From the NCBI RefSeq assembly GCF_016863255.1, contig NZ_BOON01000033.1, forward strand, positions 1-64,000: a stretch of 64,000 nucleotides of DNA. The letters run 5' to 3'. This DNA comes from Planosporangium mesophilum (GTDB lineage: Bacteria > Actinomycetota > Actinomycetes > Mycobacteriales > Micromonosporaceae). The notes beneath the pieces are model-generated. The model saw nothing but the letters and a program-made list of their open reading frames with translations, was not told the DNA's origin and did not search any database. Made by a program: the position numbers and the translations under genes. This document shows, piece by piece, positions 49,328 through 57,865 of this stretch (position 1 is the first letter of the stretch; each line of letters starts with the position of its first letter).

Positions 49328-50791
49328 CTACAGCCAGCCCGGCACCACGAAGATGAGCCAGGTGGCGATGGGGACGAGCACCACCATGCTGAAGCCCCAC
49401 CGCATCAGTCCCTTGTAGACGTAGTCCCGCCGCTCCTCCGGCGCGTTCGCGACGGTGAGCGCGCCACTGGTCGAGAAGGGGCTGGAGTCGACGATCGACG
49501 ACGAGAGCGCCAGGGCGGTGATCAGGCCGACCGCGCCGACGGCGTTGTTGCCGGTGAGGAATGGTACGGCCAACGGGATGAGCGCGCCGAGGATGCCGGT
49601 CGTCGAGGCGAACGCCGACACCGCTCCCCCGATGAAGCAGATGACGATCGCGGCCAGCAGCGGGGCGCCGACTCCTGCGACCTCCTTGCCGAGCCAGTCG
49701 ATCGTGCCGATGCTCTGCATGACGCCGACGTACATGACGATGCCGCAGACCAGCAGCACGGTGGGCCAGGCGACGTGGTTGACCGCGTTCTTGGCCGACT
49801 CGGGCGAGAGCAGGGTGAGGACCGCGGCCACGGTCACCGCGACCAGGCCGACGTTGAGGTCGAAGAAGAGGGCGGCGACGGCCAGCCCGAGCAGGCCGAC
49901 CAGGGTCAGGCCGCGGTCGCGGTCCAGCGCGAGCGGGGCCTGAACGGCGGTACCCGTCGACGGCCCGGCGGCCGGCGCCAGGACGGCCGCGCCGGTCGAG
50001 CCGGAGCCGGCCGAGCCGCCACCCGCGCCGGAGGCCGCCGAAGGCGTGCCCAGGCTGACGCCGGAGTCCGAGGCCGCCTCCGTCGCGGGGTCGCTGGCCG
50101 GCTCCGTACCGGCGTCGTCCCTGGTGGAGGCGGTCGCAGCGGTGTCGGTGTCGGTGTCGGTGACGCGGCGGCGGAGCAGGTCGCGGCCGCCCCACATCAG
50201 GAAGGCCACGATGCTGATCGCGAGGTTGAACAGGAACGAGGCCAGGAAGAGCAGGGTGGGGTTGCCGGGAAGCCCGGCCTTCTCCACGACGCCGTTGGTG
50301 ATGCCGCCGAAGATGCTGATCGGCGAGAAGCCACCGGCGCTGGCACCATTGATGATCAACAGACCCATCATCAGGGGATTGATCTTGTACCGGACCGCGA
50401 AGCCCATCCCGATCGGGGCGATGATCGCGACCGAGGCCGGGACCACGGCGCCGATGGCCGTGAGGCAGGCCGTGACCAGGAACATCACCCAGGGGATCAG
50501 ACCGATGCGGCCCTGTACCGCACGGATGGCGACCCGCACGAGCCAGTCGACCGTGCCGTTGGCCTTCGCGATGGCGAACAGGTACGTGACGCCGACGAGG
50601 ATGACGAACAGATCGCCGGGGAAGCCGGCGAAGACGGCGTCAGTCCGGTCACCGAGATCTTTTCCCTCGAGTACCGAGACGCCGAGGATGAAGGCGGCGA
50701 CGATCGCGAGCGCACCGAGGTTGATCGGTCGCACCGTCGCTATCAGGAAGATGAGGGCGAGGACGAGTATCGAGATGAGTTCTACCGACAT
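49328..50791 (-). CDS. MatC/SLC13 (DASS)-like dicarboxylate transporter with low-complexity central linker
   Basis: A 487-residue polytopic transporter with about 11-12 helices. The N-terminal part (ISILVLALIFLIATVRPINLG) resembles MatC-type malonate carriers; the repeat motifs ASAGGFSPISIFGG and SSIVDSSPFSTSG fit the SLC13-related hairpins. Residues about 240-330 form a Ser/Thr/Ala/Gly/Asp-rich cytoplasmic linker between the two halves, longer than usual. It probably imports a C3-C5 dicarboxylate or hydroxy acid for the divergent gene cluster. GGGAGG precedes the ATG at 50791 by 6 bases. Confidence 0.82.
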   Translation of the reverse strand: MSVELISILVLALIFLIATVRPINLGALAIVAAFILGVSVLEGKDLGDRTDAVFAGFPGDLFVILVGVTYLFAIAKANGTVDWLVRVAIRAVQGRIGLIPWVMFLVTACLTAIGAVVPASVAIIAPIGMGFAVRYKINPLMMGLLIINGASAGGFSPISIFGGITNGVVEKAGLPGNPTLLFLASFLFNLAISIVAFLMWGGRDLLRRRVTDTDTDTAATASTRDDAGTEPASDPATEAASDSGVSLGTPSAASGAGGGSAGSGSTGAAVLAPAAGPSTGTAVQAPLALDRDRGLTLVGLLGLAVAALFFDLNVGLVAVTVAAVLTLLSPESAKNAVNHVAWPTVLLVCGIVMYVGVMQSIGTIDWLGKEVAGVGAPLLAAIVICFIGGAVSAFASTTGILGALIPLAVPFLTGNNAVGAVGLITALALSSSIVDSSPFSTSGALTVANAPEERRDYVYKGLMRWGFSMVVLVPIATWLIFVVPGWL

Positions 50792-50884
50792 CGAAGCCTC
50801 CCGTAGCGGGGGTCCGGGGGGAGCGGGACGGAGGCACTGACGCGCAGCTGTTCCACGATGTGAAACCGAAATTTCGTTCTGGGG

Positions 50885-50914
50885 AGTATGTGCTACGTCA
50901 CATCGACGAGTCAA
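50885..50914 (-). promoter_or_regulatory. Promoter of the carboxylate transporter gene
   Basis: On the minus strand TTGACT (50909-50914) and CATACT (50885-50890), 18 bp apart, form a good promoter about 90 bp upstream of the start codon. A CGAAATTTCG palindrome at 50867-50876 lies just downstream of the likely start of transcription and may be an operator. Confidence 0.5.
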
Positions 50915-50971
50915 GATCTATCGATGGGTACGATCACCGTTCACCTGCGGGGCGGACACGAGCCTCACCCG

Positions 50972-51017
50972 TTGCTACGGTCTCCGTAATGCGGTAGAAA
51001 GCTTCCGCATAGCGGAG
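50972..51017 (+). promoter_or_regulatory. Promoter and operator of the aminotransferase operon
   Basis: TTGCTA (50972-50977) and TAGAAA (50995-51000) are 17 bp apart. A near-perfect inverted repeat overlaps the -10: CTCCGTAATGCGG (50982-50994) and CCGCATAGCGGAG (51005-51017), matching at 11 of 13 positions with a 10-bp spacer. A related half-site, ATGCGGAAAAAGC, occurs upstream of the cluster's IclR gene near 55209-55221, so that IclR protein is the likely ligand. Confidence 0.55.
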
Positions 51018-51043
51018 TTCATGAGCCGAGAGGTGGCCGCTGC

Positions 51044-52219
51044 ATGAGTGCGACCGGTCGTCACTTCCTCCAGATCCCGGGCCCCACCAACACGCCGGAC
51101 CGGGTGCTGCGCGCCATGGCGGCACCGACCATCGACCACCGCGGCCCGCACTTCGCCGAGCTCGGCCTGGAGGTCCTCGACGCCCTCAAGCCGGTGTTCG
51201 GCACCACGCAGCCGGTCGTCACCTACCCGGCGTCGGGTACCGGCGCCTGGGAGGCCGCGCTGGTCAACACCCTGAGCCCCGGCGACCGGGTGGTGTGCTT
51301 CGAGACCGGCCACTTCGCGACGTTGTGGCAGGAGATGGCGCGCCGGCTCGGCCTCGAGGTCGACTTCGTACCCGGTGACTGGCGGCACGGCGTCGACCCG
51401 CAGCAGGTCGCCGACAAGCTCCGCGCCGACCCCGGCCACGCCGTCAAGGCCGTCCTCGTCGTGCACAACGAGACCTCGACCGGGGTGACCAGCCGGATCG
51501 CGGAGGTACGGGAGGCGATCGACTCGACCGGCCATCCGGCGCTGCTGCTCGTGGACACGATCTCGTCCCTGGGCTCCATCGAGTACCGGCACGACGCGTG
51601 GGGCGTCGACGTCACCGTGGCGGGGTCGCAGAAGGGGCTCATGCTCCCGCCCGGCCTGAGCTTCAACGCCGTCAGCGCGAAGGCGCTGGAGGCGTCGACG
51701 ACGGCACGGCTGCCGAGGTCCTTCTGGGACTGGCAGCCGATCATCGAGGCGAACCGGCGCGGCTTCTTCCCGTACACCCCGGCCACCAACCTGCTGTACG
51801 GGCTGCGCGAGGCGCTGCGCATGCTCCACGAGGAAGGTCTGTCCAACGTGTACGCCCGCCACCAGCGGCACGCCGAGGCGACCCGGTTGGCGGTGCGCGG
51901 CTGGGGCCTGGAGGTGCTGTGCGTGGACGAGCGCGAGCACTCCGGATCGCTGACCGCCGTTGTCGTCCCGGACGGGTACGACGCGGACAAGATCCGTAGC
52001 CTCATCCTGGACCGGTACAACATGTCGCTCGGCGCCGGCCTGGGCAGGCTCGCCGGCCGGATCTTCCGGATCGGCCACCTGGGTGACTTCAACGACCTGA
52101 TGCTCGCCGGCACGCTGGCCGGGGTGCAGATGGGCCTGGTGGCGGCCGGCGTACCGATCGACCCGACGGGCATCAACGCCGCCCTGGAGTACCTGCAACG
52201 CCCGCCGTCCCTCCCCTGA
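51044..52219 (+). CDS. Class V aminotransferase (alanine/serine-glyoxylate aminotransferase-like)
   Basis: A 391-residue PLP enzyme of the AGT/SgaA type. It begins HFLQIPGPTNTPDRVL; the cofactor Asp is in LLLVDTISSLGSIEY and the Schiff-base Lys in VAGSQKGLMLPPG. Members move an amino group from alanine or serine to glyoxylate, or interconvert related 2-oxo acids. It is followed by a 2-hydroxyacid dehydrogenase gene, so the 2-oxo acid made there may be its substrate. GAGAGGTGG precedes the ATG. The stop codon is the first base pairings of a hairpin at 52217-52264. Confidence 0.87.
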   Translation: MSATGRHFLQIPGPTNTPDRVLRAMAAPTIDHRGPHFAELGLEVLDALKPVFGTTQPVVTYPASGTGAWEAALVNTLSPGDRVVCFETGHFATLWQEMARRLGLEVDFVPGDWRHGVDPQQVADKLRADPGHAVKAVLVVHNETSTGVTSRIAEVREAIDSTGHPALLLVDTISSLGSIEYRHDAWGVDVTVAGSQKGLMLPPGLSFNAVSAKALEASTTARLPRSFWDWQPIIEANRRGFFPYTPATNLLYGLREALRMLHEEGLSNVYARHQRHAEATRLAVRGWGLEVLCVDEREHSGSLTAVVVPDGYDADKIRSLILDRYNMSLGAGLGRLAGRIFRIGHLGDFNDLMLAGTLAGVQMGLVAAGVPIDPTGINAALEYLQRPPSLP

Positions 52220-52264
52220 TCACGGAGATTCTTCCGGGTCACGGCACGGAAAACTTCGTGATCA
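52217..52264. terminator. Hairpin after the aminotransferase gene
   Basis: TGATCACG (52217) pairs with CGTGATCA (ending 52264), and the stem continues imperfectly to TTCCG/CGGAA around a 10-base loop. It lies just before the RBS of the dehydrogenase gene, so it could reduce read-through rather than fully stop transcription. Confidence 0.55.
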
Positions 52265-52284
52265 TGAATCGGTAGGAGGCGGCA

Positions 52285-55173
52285 GTGACCACCAGCGAGA
52301 ATGAGGCGCTCGCCCACGACCTCGGGCGCGCGCTCGACGGCGAGGTCGCGTTCGACCCGTACACGCGCCATCTGTTCTCCCGCGACGCGAGCATGTACGC
52401 GATCGAGCCCCTCGGCGTGGTGTTCCCACGGCACGCGGACGACGTCGCCGCGGCCGTCGCGCTGGCCGGCACGTACGGCGTACCGGTGCTCCCGCGCGGC
52501 GGTGGCACCAGCCTGGCCGGCCAGACCGTCGGAGGAGGCCTGGTCCTCGACCTGTCGCGGCACCTGCACCGCATCGTGGAGCTCGACCCGCAGGCGCGGG
52601 TGGCGCGGGTGCAGCCCGGCGTCGTCCAGGACCAGCTCAACCGGGCGGCCGCGCCGCACGGTCTGATGTTCGGGCCGGACACCTCGACCAGCAACCGTGC
52701 CACCATCGGCGGAATGCTCGGCAACAACTCCGCCGGCAGCGGGTCGGTCCGGTACGGGATGACGATCGACCACATCCGGGAACTCGACGTCGTCCTCTCC
52801 GACGCCTCGACCGCCCGTTTCGCGCCGCTGGACGCGGACGAGCGCAGCCGCCGGGCCGGCGCGCAGACCCTCGAGGGGCGCCTCTACCGGGAGCTGCCGC
52901 GACTGCTGGAGACCTCCGCGTCGGCGATCGCCGACGGCTACCCCCCGTACTGGCGGCGGGCCTGCGGGTACCGGCTCGACCGGCTCGCCGGCGATCCCGG
53001 CTTCAACCTGGCGCCGTTCGTCGTCGGGTCCGAGGGAACCCTGGTGATCGCGACCGAGGCGCTCGTGGACCTCGTACCCAAGCCGCGCCGCACGGTGATC
53101 GCGGTCGGACACTTCACCTCGACCCTCGCCGCCATCGAGGCGACCGAGGACGCCCTGGCCTGCGACCCGGCGGCCGTCGAGATGATGGACCGGACGATCC
53201 TCGACCTGTCCCGCCAGAAGATCGAGTACGCCGACCTCGGGCGGATCCTCGAAGGCGACCCGGAAGCCCTGCTCTTCGTCTCGTTCAGCGGGGACGACGA
53301 GCGCGAACTGATCGGCCGGCTCGACCGCCTGGTCGGCCTGTGGAGCCGGCACGGGCACGGGTACCACACCCTGCGCGCCGAGACGCCGCAGCAGCAGGCC
53401 GCCCTGCTCAAGGTACGCAAGTCCAGCCTCGGCCTGCTCATGGCGGCCAGTACCGGCACCCTGCGCCCGCTGGCCTTCGTCGAGGACACCGCGGTCGATC
53501 CGATGCACCTCGCCGACTACACGAAGCGGTTCAAGGAGGTCCTGGACCGCCACCAACTCAACGCCGGCTTCTACGGGCACTGCTCGGTCGGCTGCCTGCA
53601 CATCCGGCCGTTCGTGGACGTGAGCCGGCCGGAGCAGGTCCACGCGATGCGCGGCGTGGCCGAGGAGATCAAGGACCTGGTCCGGGAGTACGGCGGGGTC
53701 AACTCCAGCGAGCACGGCGACGGCCTGGCGCGCAGCGAGTTCAACCGGGAGATCTTCGGCGACGAGCTGTACGAGGCGATGCGGACCGTCAAGCGGATCT
53801 TCGACCCGGACAACCGCATGAACCCGGGCAAGATAGTCGACGCGCCGCCGATGACCGACAACCTTCGCGACGCCGCGCTCCCCCCGGCTCCGGCGATCCG
53901 GACCCGGCTGAGCTTCGAGGTCGTCGGCGGCGCGCGCGGGGCGGCCGACCGGTGCATGAACATCGGGCTGTGCCGCAAGAGCGGGACCGGCGCCATGTGC
54001 CCGTCGTACATGGCCACCCGGCAGGAGGAGCACGCCACCCGGGGACGGGCCAATGCGCTGGTCAAGGCGCTGTCCGAGCCCGACCCCGCGGCGGCGCTGG
54101 GCGACGAGCGGCTGCACGGGATCCTCGACCTGTGCCTGATGTGCAAGGCCTGCAAGAGCGAGTGCCCGCTCGGGGTCGACATGGCGTCGCTCAAGGCCGA
54201 GGCGCTCGCGCACCACCACGACGCCCACGGCGTACCGCTGCGCTCGCGCGTGTTCGGCGCCATCCGCGCGCTCAACCGCCTCGGCTCGGCGACCGCTCCG
54301 CTGTCCAACCTGCCCGGCCGTATCCGGCCGCTGCGCCGGCTGATGGACCGCGGGGGCGGCATCGCGTCGGGCCGCCCACTGCCCACCTTCCACCGGCAGA
54401 ACCTGGTCCGCTGGTTCCGCGGCCGGAGCGCGCCGACCGGGCGGGGTGAGGTGACGTTCCTCGCCGACTCCTTCACCACCTTCACCGAGCCGCAGATCGG
54501 CCGGGCCGCGGTGGAGCTGCTGGAGGCCGCCGGCTGGCGGGTACGGCTGGAGAGCGGGGGCTGCTGCGGTCGGGCCAGCTTCTCCAAGGGCCTGCTCGAC
54601 GACGCGAAACACAAGGCGGGGGCGCTGGCGGCCAGGCTGGCGCGCGCCACGGAGCCCGGGTCCCCGATCGTCGGCTGCGAGCCGTCGTGCATCCTCACCC
54701 TGCGCGACGAACACCGCCAACTGCTGCCCGACGACGCGTGCGTGGCCGACGTCTCCGGCCGGGTACGCCAGGTCGAGGAACTCCTGCTCGAAGCGCTGGA
54801 CGCCGGCCGGCTGCGGCTGGGCGGGTCGCCGCTGTCCGGGCGACGGATCGTCTACCACGGGCACTGCCACCAGAAGGCGGAGGTCGGTACGGCCGCGACG
54901 GTGGCGTTGCTGCGCCGCATCCCCGGCGTCGAGGTCGTCGAGCTCGACGCCGGCTGCTGCGGCATGGCGGGCTCGTTCGGGTTCGAGTCCGAGCACTACG
55001 AGCTGTCGATGGCGGTCGGCAACGACCGGCTCTTCCCGGCCGTACGGGCGGAGCCGGCCGACACCGTCGTGGCCGCCACGGGCGTGTCCTGCCGCCAGCA
55101 GATCCGGCACGGTACGGAGCGGGTCGCCTGGCATCCGCTCGAACTCGTCCGCCAGGCGTTGGCGACGAGCTGA
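52285..55173 (+). CDS. FAD-linked D-2-hydroxyacid dehydrogenase with C-terminal Fe-S/CCG domains (YdiJ-like)
   Basis: A 962-residue GlcD-GlcF-type fusion. The N-terminal FAD domain (PCMH/VAO fold) has VLPRGGGTSLAGQTVGGG and TIGGMLGNNSAGSGSVRYG. The middle has HCSVGCLHIRPF and SSEHGDGLARSEF. Near 610-626 is the ferredoxin-type cluster LCLMCKACKSECPLG, and two CCG repeats (SGGCCGRASF, AGCCGMAGSFG) close the protein. It oxidises a D-2-hydroxy acid and passes electrons towards the respiratory chain. GTG at 52285 follows GTAGGAGGC. The substrate, possibly the imported hydroxy acid, is not known. Confidence 0.88.
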   Translation: MTTSENEALAHDLGRALDGEVAFDPYTRHLFSRDASMYAIEPLGVVFPRHADDVAAAVALAGTYGVPVLPRGGGTSLAGQTVGGGLVLDLSRHLHRIVELDPQARVARVQPGVVQDQLNRAAAPHGLMFGPDTSTSNRATIGGMLGNNSAGSGSVRYGMTIDHIRELDVVLSDASTARFAPLDADERSRRAGAQTLEGRLYRELPRLLETSASAIADGYPPYWRRACGYRLDRLAGDPGFNLAPFVVGSEGTLVIATEALVDLVPKPRRTVIAVGHFTSTLAAIEATEDALACDPAAVEMMDRTILDLSRQKIEYADLGRILEGDPEALLFVSFSGDDERELIGRLDRLVGLWSRHGHGYHTLRAETPQQQAALLKVRKSSLGLLMAASTGTLRPLAFVEDTAVDPMHLADYTKRFKEVLDRHQLNAGFYGHCSVGCLHIRPFVDVSRPEQVHAMRGVAEEIKDLVREYGGVNSSEHGDGLARSEFNREIFGDELYEAMRTVKRIFDPDNRMNPGKIVDAPPMTDNLRDAALPPAPAIRTRLSFEVVGGARGAADRCMNIGLCRKSGTGAMCPSYMATRQEEHATRGRANALVKALSEPDPAAALGDERLHGILDLCLMCKACKSECPLGVDMASLKAEALAHHHDAHGVPLRSRVFGAIRALNRLGSATAPLSNLPGRIRPLRRLMDRGGGIASGRPLPTFHRQNLVRWFRGRSAPTGRGEVTFLADSFTTFTEPQIGRAAVELLEAAGWRVRLESGGCCGRASFSKGLLDDAKHKAGALAARLARATEPGSPIVGCEPSCILTLRDEHRQLLPDDACVADVSGRVRQVEELLLEALDAGRLRLGGSPLSGRRIVYHGHCHQKAEVGTAATVALLRRIPGVEVVELDAGCCGMAGSFGFESEHYELSMAVGNDRLFPAVRAEPADTVVAATGVSCRQQIRHGTERVAWHPLELVRQALATS

Positions 55174-55273
55174 GCGTCGCTTTTGACGGCTGCGGCTAGA
55201 CTTCTGCGATGCGGAAAAAGCGTCACGGAATGGTGGCGCTCCCCCGGCCCGGCCGGGGTACGAGGAGGACTGA

Positions 55274-56101
55274 GTGAGCGAGTCGAACACGGGCCTGGCT
55301 GCCGCCGGGGCACAGCCGCACGCCCGGGCGTCCGGCGGCGTCCAGTCCCTGGAACGAGCCTTCGACCTGCTCGAAGTGATGGCGGACGCCGGCGGCGTGA
55401 TCGGGTTGTCCAGGCTCGCCCAGGAGTCGGGGCTCGCCCTGCCGACGATCCACCGGCTGGTCCGTACCCTGGTCGACCTCGGCTACGTCCGGCAGGAGCC
55501 GTCCCGGCAGTACTCGCTGGGTCCCCGGCTGATCCGGCTCGGGGAGAGCGCGAGCCGCCTGCTCGGCACCTGGTCCCGGCCGTACCTCGCGGCGTTGGTC
55601 GACGCGCTCGGGGAGAGCGCGAACCTCGCGATGCTCGACGGCGACCGGGTGGTGTACGTGGCCCAGGTCCAGTCCAAGCAGTCGATGCGGATGTTCACCG
55701 AGGTCGGGCGGCGCGTGTACCCGCACTGCACCGCCGTCGGCAAGGCCATGCTCGCCCACCTTCCGCCGAGCGACGTCCAGGCGCTGCTCGGGCGCAGCGG
55801 GATGCCGGCGCATACCGAGCACACGATCACCGAGCCGGCCCGGTTCGCCGAGGAGATCGACCGGGTACGGGCTCAGGGGTACGCCGTCGACGACGGCGAG
55901 CAGGAGATCGGCGTGCGCTGCGTGGCCGTGTCCCTGCTCGGCACCTCGAACCGTCTCGCCGTCTCCGTCTCCGGGCCGGCGCCGCGCATGACCCCGGAGG
56001 TGGTCGAGCGGGCCGTGCCGCTGCTGCGTCAGGCCGCCGAGAACCTCGCCGACGTGCTCAACGTCAACCGCTCATCGGACGCGGACCGCGTCGCCGGCTG
56101 A
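55274..56101 (+). CDS. IclR family regulator of the second catabolic cluster
   Basis: A 275-residue IclR protein. The winged helix contains LSRLAQESGLALPTIHRLVRTL (positions about 45-66), and the effector domain contains VGRRVYPHCTAVGKAMLAHL. The pattern PHCTAVGK separates it from the PcaR-like IclR at 8601. It likely controls the aminotransferase operon and the transporter. GGAGGACTGA precedes the GTG at 55274, and the upstream TTGACG at 55183 may be part of its promoter. Its 3' end overlaps the convergent PaaY-like gene by 30 bases. Confidence 0.88.
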   Translation: MSESNTGLAAAGAQPHARASGGVQSLERAFDLLEVMADAGGVIGLSRLAQESGLALPTIHRLVRTLVDLGYVRQEPSRQYSLGPRLIRLGESASRLLGTWSRPYLAALVDALGESANLAMLDGDRVVYVAQVQSKQSMRMFTEVGRRVYPHCTAVGKAMLAHLPPSDVQALLGRSGMPAHTEHTITEPARFAEEIDRVRAQGYAVDDGEQEIGVRCVAVSLLGTSNRLAVSVSGPAPRMTPEVVERAVPLLRQAAENLADVLNVNRSSDADRVAG

Positions 56102-56626
56102 CGCGTCGGTGGTGAGCCCGGCGTGGGTTCGGGCCCGGTCGGCGTAGCCGTCGGCGTTGCGTACGAGGTCCGCCCGCTCCTGCTCGGACAGCTCACGCCG
56201 TACCCGCGCGGGCACCCCCGCGACCAGGGAACCCGGCGGGACCTCCGTCCCCTCGAGGACGACCGCGCCGGCCGCGACCAGCGAGCCGGAGCCGATCCGG
56301 GCCCCGTTGAGCACCACGGCACCCATGCCGATCAAGACGTCGTCGCCGATGGTGCAGCCGTGCAGCACGGCGCGGTGCCCGACGGAGACGCCGGAGCCGA
56401 CCGTGGTCGGGAAGTCCGGATCGGCGTGCACGACGCAACCGTCCTGGATGTTGCTGCCGGTACCGATGCTGATCTCTTCGGTGTCCGCGCGCAGCACGCT
56501 GCCGTACCAGACGCTCGCCCGGGCAGCCAGCCGTACCGATCCGATGACCGTGGCGCCCGGCGCCACCCAGGCGGTGGCGTCGATCTCCGGCTGCCGGTCT
56601 CCGTACGCCAGAACGAGCGGTTGCAT
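56072..56626 (-). CDS. PaaY-like gamma-carbonic anhydrase family protein (second copy)
   Basis: A 184-residue left-handed beta-helix protein. Hexapeptide repeats run through IDATAWVAPGATVIGSVRL and NIQDGCVVHADPDFP; likely zinc histidines are in VVHADPD and VGHRAVLHGC. As in the box cluster it is next to CoA-thioester genes, so a PaaY-type thioesterase for stalled CoA esters is reasonable. ATG at 56626 is used: the -10-like TATAGT (56635-56640) would place transcription at about 56626-56629, making the message leaderless; a GTG at 56632 would lie upstream of it. Confidence 0.82.
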   Translation of the reverse strand: MQPLVLAYGDRQPEIDATAWVAPGATVIGSVRLAARASVWYGSVLRADTEEISIGTGSNIQDGCVVHADPDFPTTVGSGVSVGHRAVLHGCTIGDDVLIGMGAVVLNGARIGSGSLVAAGAVVLEGTEVPPGSLVAGVPARVRRELSEQERADLVRNADGYADRARTHAGLTTDASAGDAVRVR

Positions 56627-56634
56627 GGTCACGA

Positions 56635-56656
56635 ACTATATCGATAACTTCGCACG
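56635..56656. promoter_or_regulatory. Very short divergent, probably leaderless promoter pair
   Basis: Only about 30 bp separate the divergent start codons of the PaaY-like and CaiB genes. A -10-like TATAGT reads left (56635-56640) and TAACTT reads right (56645-56650), 6 bases before GTG 56657. TATCGATA (56639-56646) is a palindrome in between. Neither gene has a Shine-Dalgarno sequence. Confidence 0.5.
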
Positions 56657-57865
56657 GTGACCGAACGCACAGCGCCGCTCACCGGGGTGACCGTGCTGGA
56701 GATCGGGGCCTTCATGGCGGCCCCGTTCGCCACCATGCAACTGGCCGACCTGGGCGCGGACGTCATCAAGGTGGAGCACTCGATCGGCGGGGACCCGGTA
56801 CGCCAGACCGGCCCGTTCCTCGGGACGGAGAGTTCGCCGTTCGTCCGCATCAACCGGAACAAGCGCTCGGTCGCCCTGGACCTCAAGTCGCCCGACGCGC
56901 GCCGTGCGTTCCTCCGCCTCGTCGAGCGGGCCGACGTCCTCGTCGAGAACCTCCGGCCCGGCGCCATGGGCCGGCTCGGCCTCGGCCACGAGGCGCTGCG
57001 GGAGCTCAACCCGCGCCTGGTGTACGCCTCCGCCTCGGGATGGGGCCAGGACGGACCGCTGGCGAGCCTGCCGGGGTTGGACATCATGGCGCAGGCGCGC
57101 AGCGGCCTGATGAGCATCACCGGCCACCCCGACAGCCCACCGGCGAAGGTGGGCGTACCCATCTGCGACCTGGTCTGCGGGCTCTACCTGGCGCTCGCCG
57201 TCACCGCGGCGCTGCGGGAACGCGACCGCTCCGGCGCGGGGCAGTACATCGACGTCTCCCTGTTCGAGGCCGGGGTGTCCTTCGCCGTCTGGGAGGCGGG
57301 AAAGTACTTCGCGACCGGTGAGGTGGGCGGCCCGCTGGGCTCCGCTCACCAGAGCCAGGCCCCGTACCAGGCGGTGCGTAGCAGCGACGGGTACGTGACG
57401 ATCGGGGCCATCACGCCGCGCAACTGGCAGGCGTTCTGCGGGGCTCTCGGGCTGACCGAGCTGCTGACCGATCCGCGCTACCCGGACTCGTTCTCCCGGC
57501 TGCAGAACCGGGCGGAGCTGATCGAGACGATCGAGACCGTGACGAGCGGGAGAAGTACCGCGGAGATCGTCGAACGGCTCAACGAGGCGGGCGTGCCGTG
57601 CGCCCCGATCGCGGACTACGGCGAGGTGTTCACCGACGCCCACCTTGCGGTCCGCGACTTCTTCTGGGACGCCGCGCACCCGACCGTGGGGCCGGTGCGC
57701 CAGCTCGGCTCGCCGATGCGGCTGTCGGAGACGCCCGTGCGGCGCACCGCCGCGGGGCCGGTACTCGGTGCCCACACCCGGGAGGTGCTGCTCGCCGCCG
57801 GCTGCAGCGAACCCGAGATCGATCACCTGATCGCCTCCGGCGCCGCCACGGCGGACGGGAAATGA
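56657..57865 (+). CDS. CaiB/BaiF family (class III) CoA-transferase, second cluster
   Basis: A 402-residue class III CoA-transferase: TVLEIGAFMAAPFATMQLADLG, NRNKRSVALDLKSPDA, and the active-site Asp in PGLDIMAQARSGLMSITG. It is a different subfamily from the enzyme at 5657-6850, judging by the sequence around the active site. It should activate an organic acid for the crotonase encoded next (ATGA overlap). The GTG at 56657 has no SD and probably begins a leaderless transcript. Confidence 0.87.
   Translation: MTERTAPLTGVTVLEIGAFMAAPFATMQLADLGADVIKVEHSIGGDPVRQTGPFLGTESSPFVRINRNKRSVALDLKSPDARRAFLRLVERADVLVENLRPGAMGRLGLGHEALRELNPRLVYASASGWGQDGPLASLPGLDIMAQARSGLMSITGHPDSPPAKVGVPICDLVCGLYLALAVTAALRERDRSGAGQYIDVSLFEAGVSFAVWEAGKYFATGEVGGPLGSAHQSQAPYQAVRSSDGYVTIGAITPRNWQAFCGALGLTELLTDPRYPDSFSRLQNRAELIETIETVTSGRSTAEIVERLNEAGVPCAPIADYGEVFTDAHLAVRDFFWDAAHPTVGPVRQLGSPMRLSETPVRRTAAGPVLGAHTREVLLAAGCSEPEIDHLIASGAATADGK

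Noticed and set aside
51223-55290. A 1355-codon open frame on the minus strand
   Set aside because: It runs antisense to the aminotransferase, FAD/Fe-S dehydrogenase and start of the IclR gene, all of which show clear motifs. High G+C gives long spurious antisense frames.
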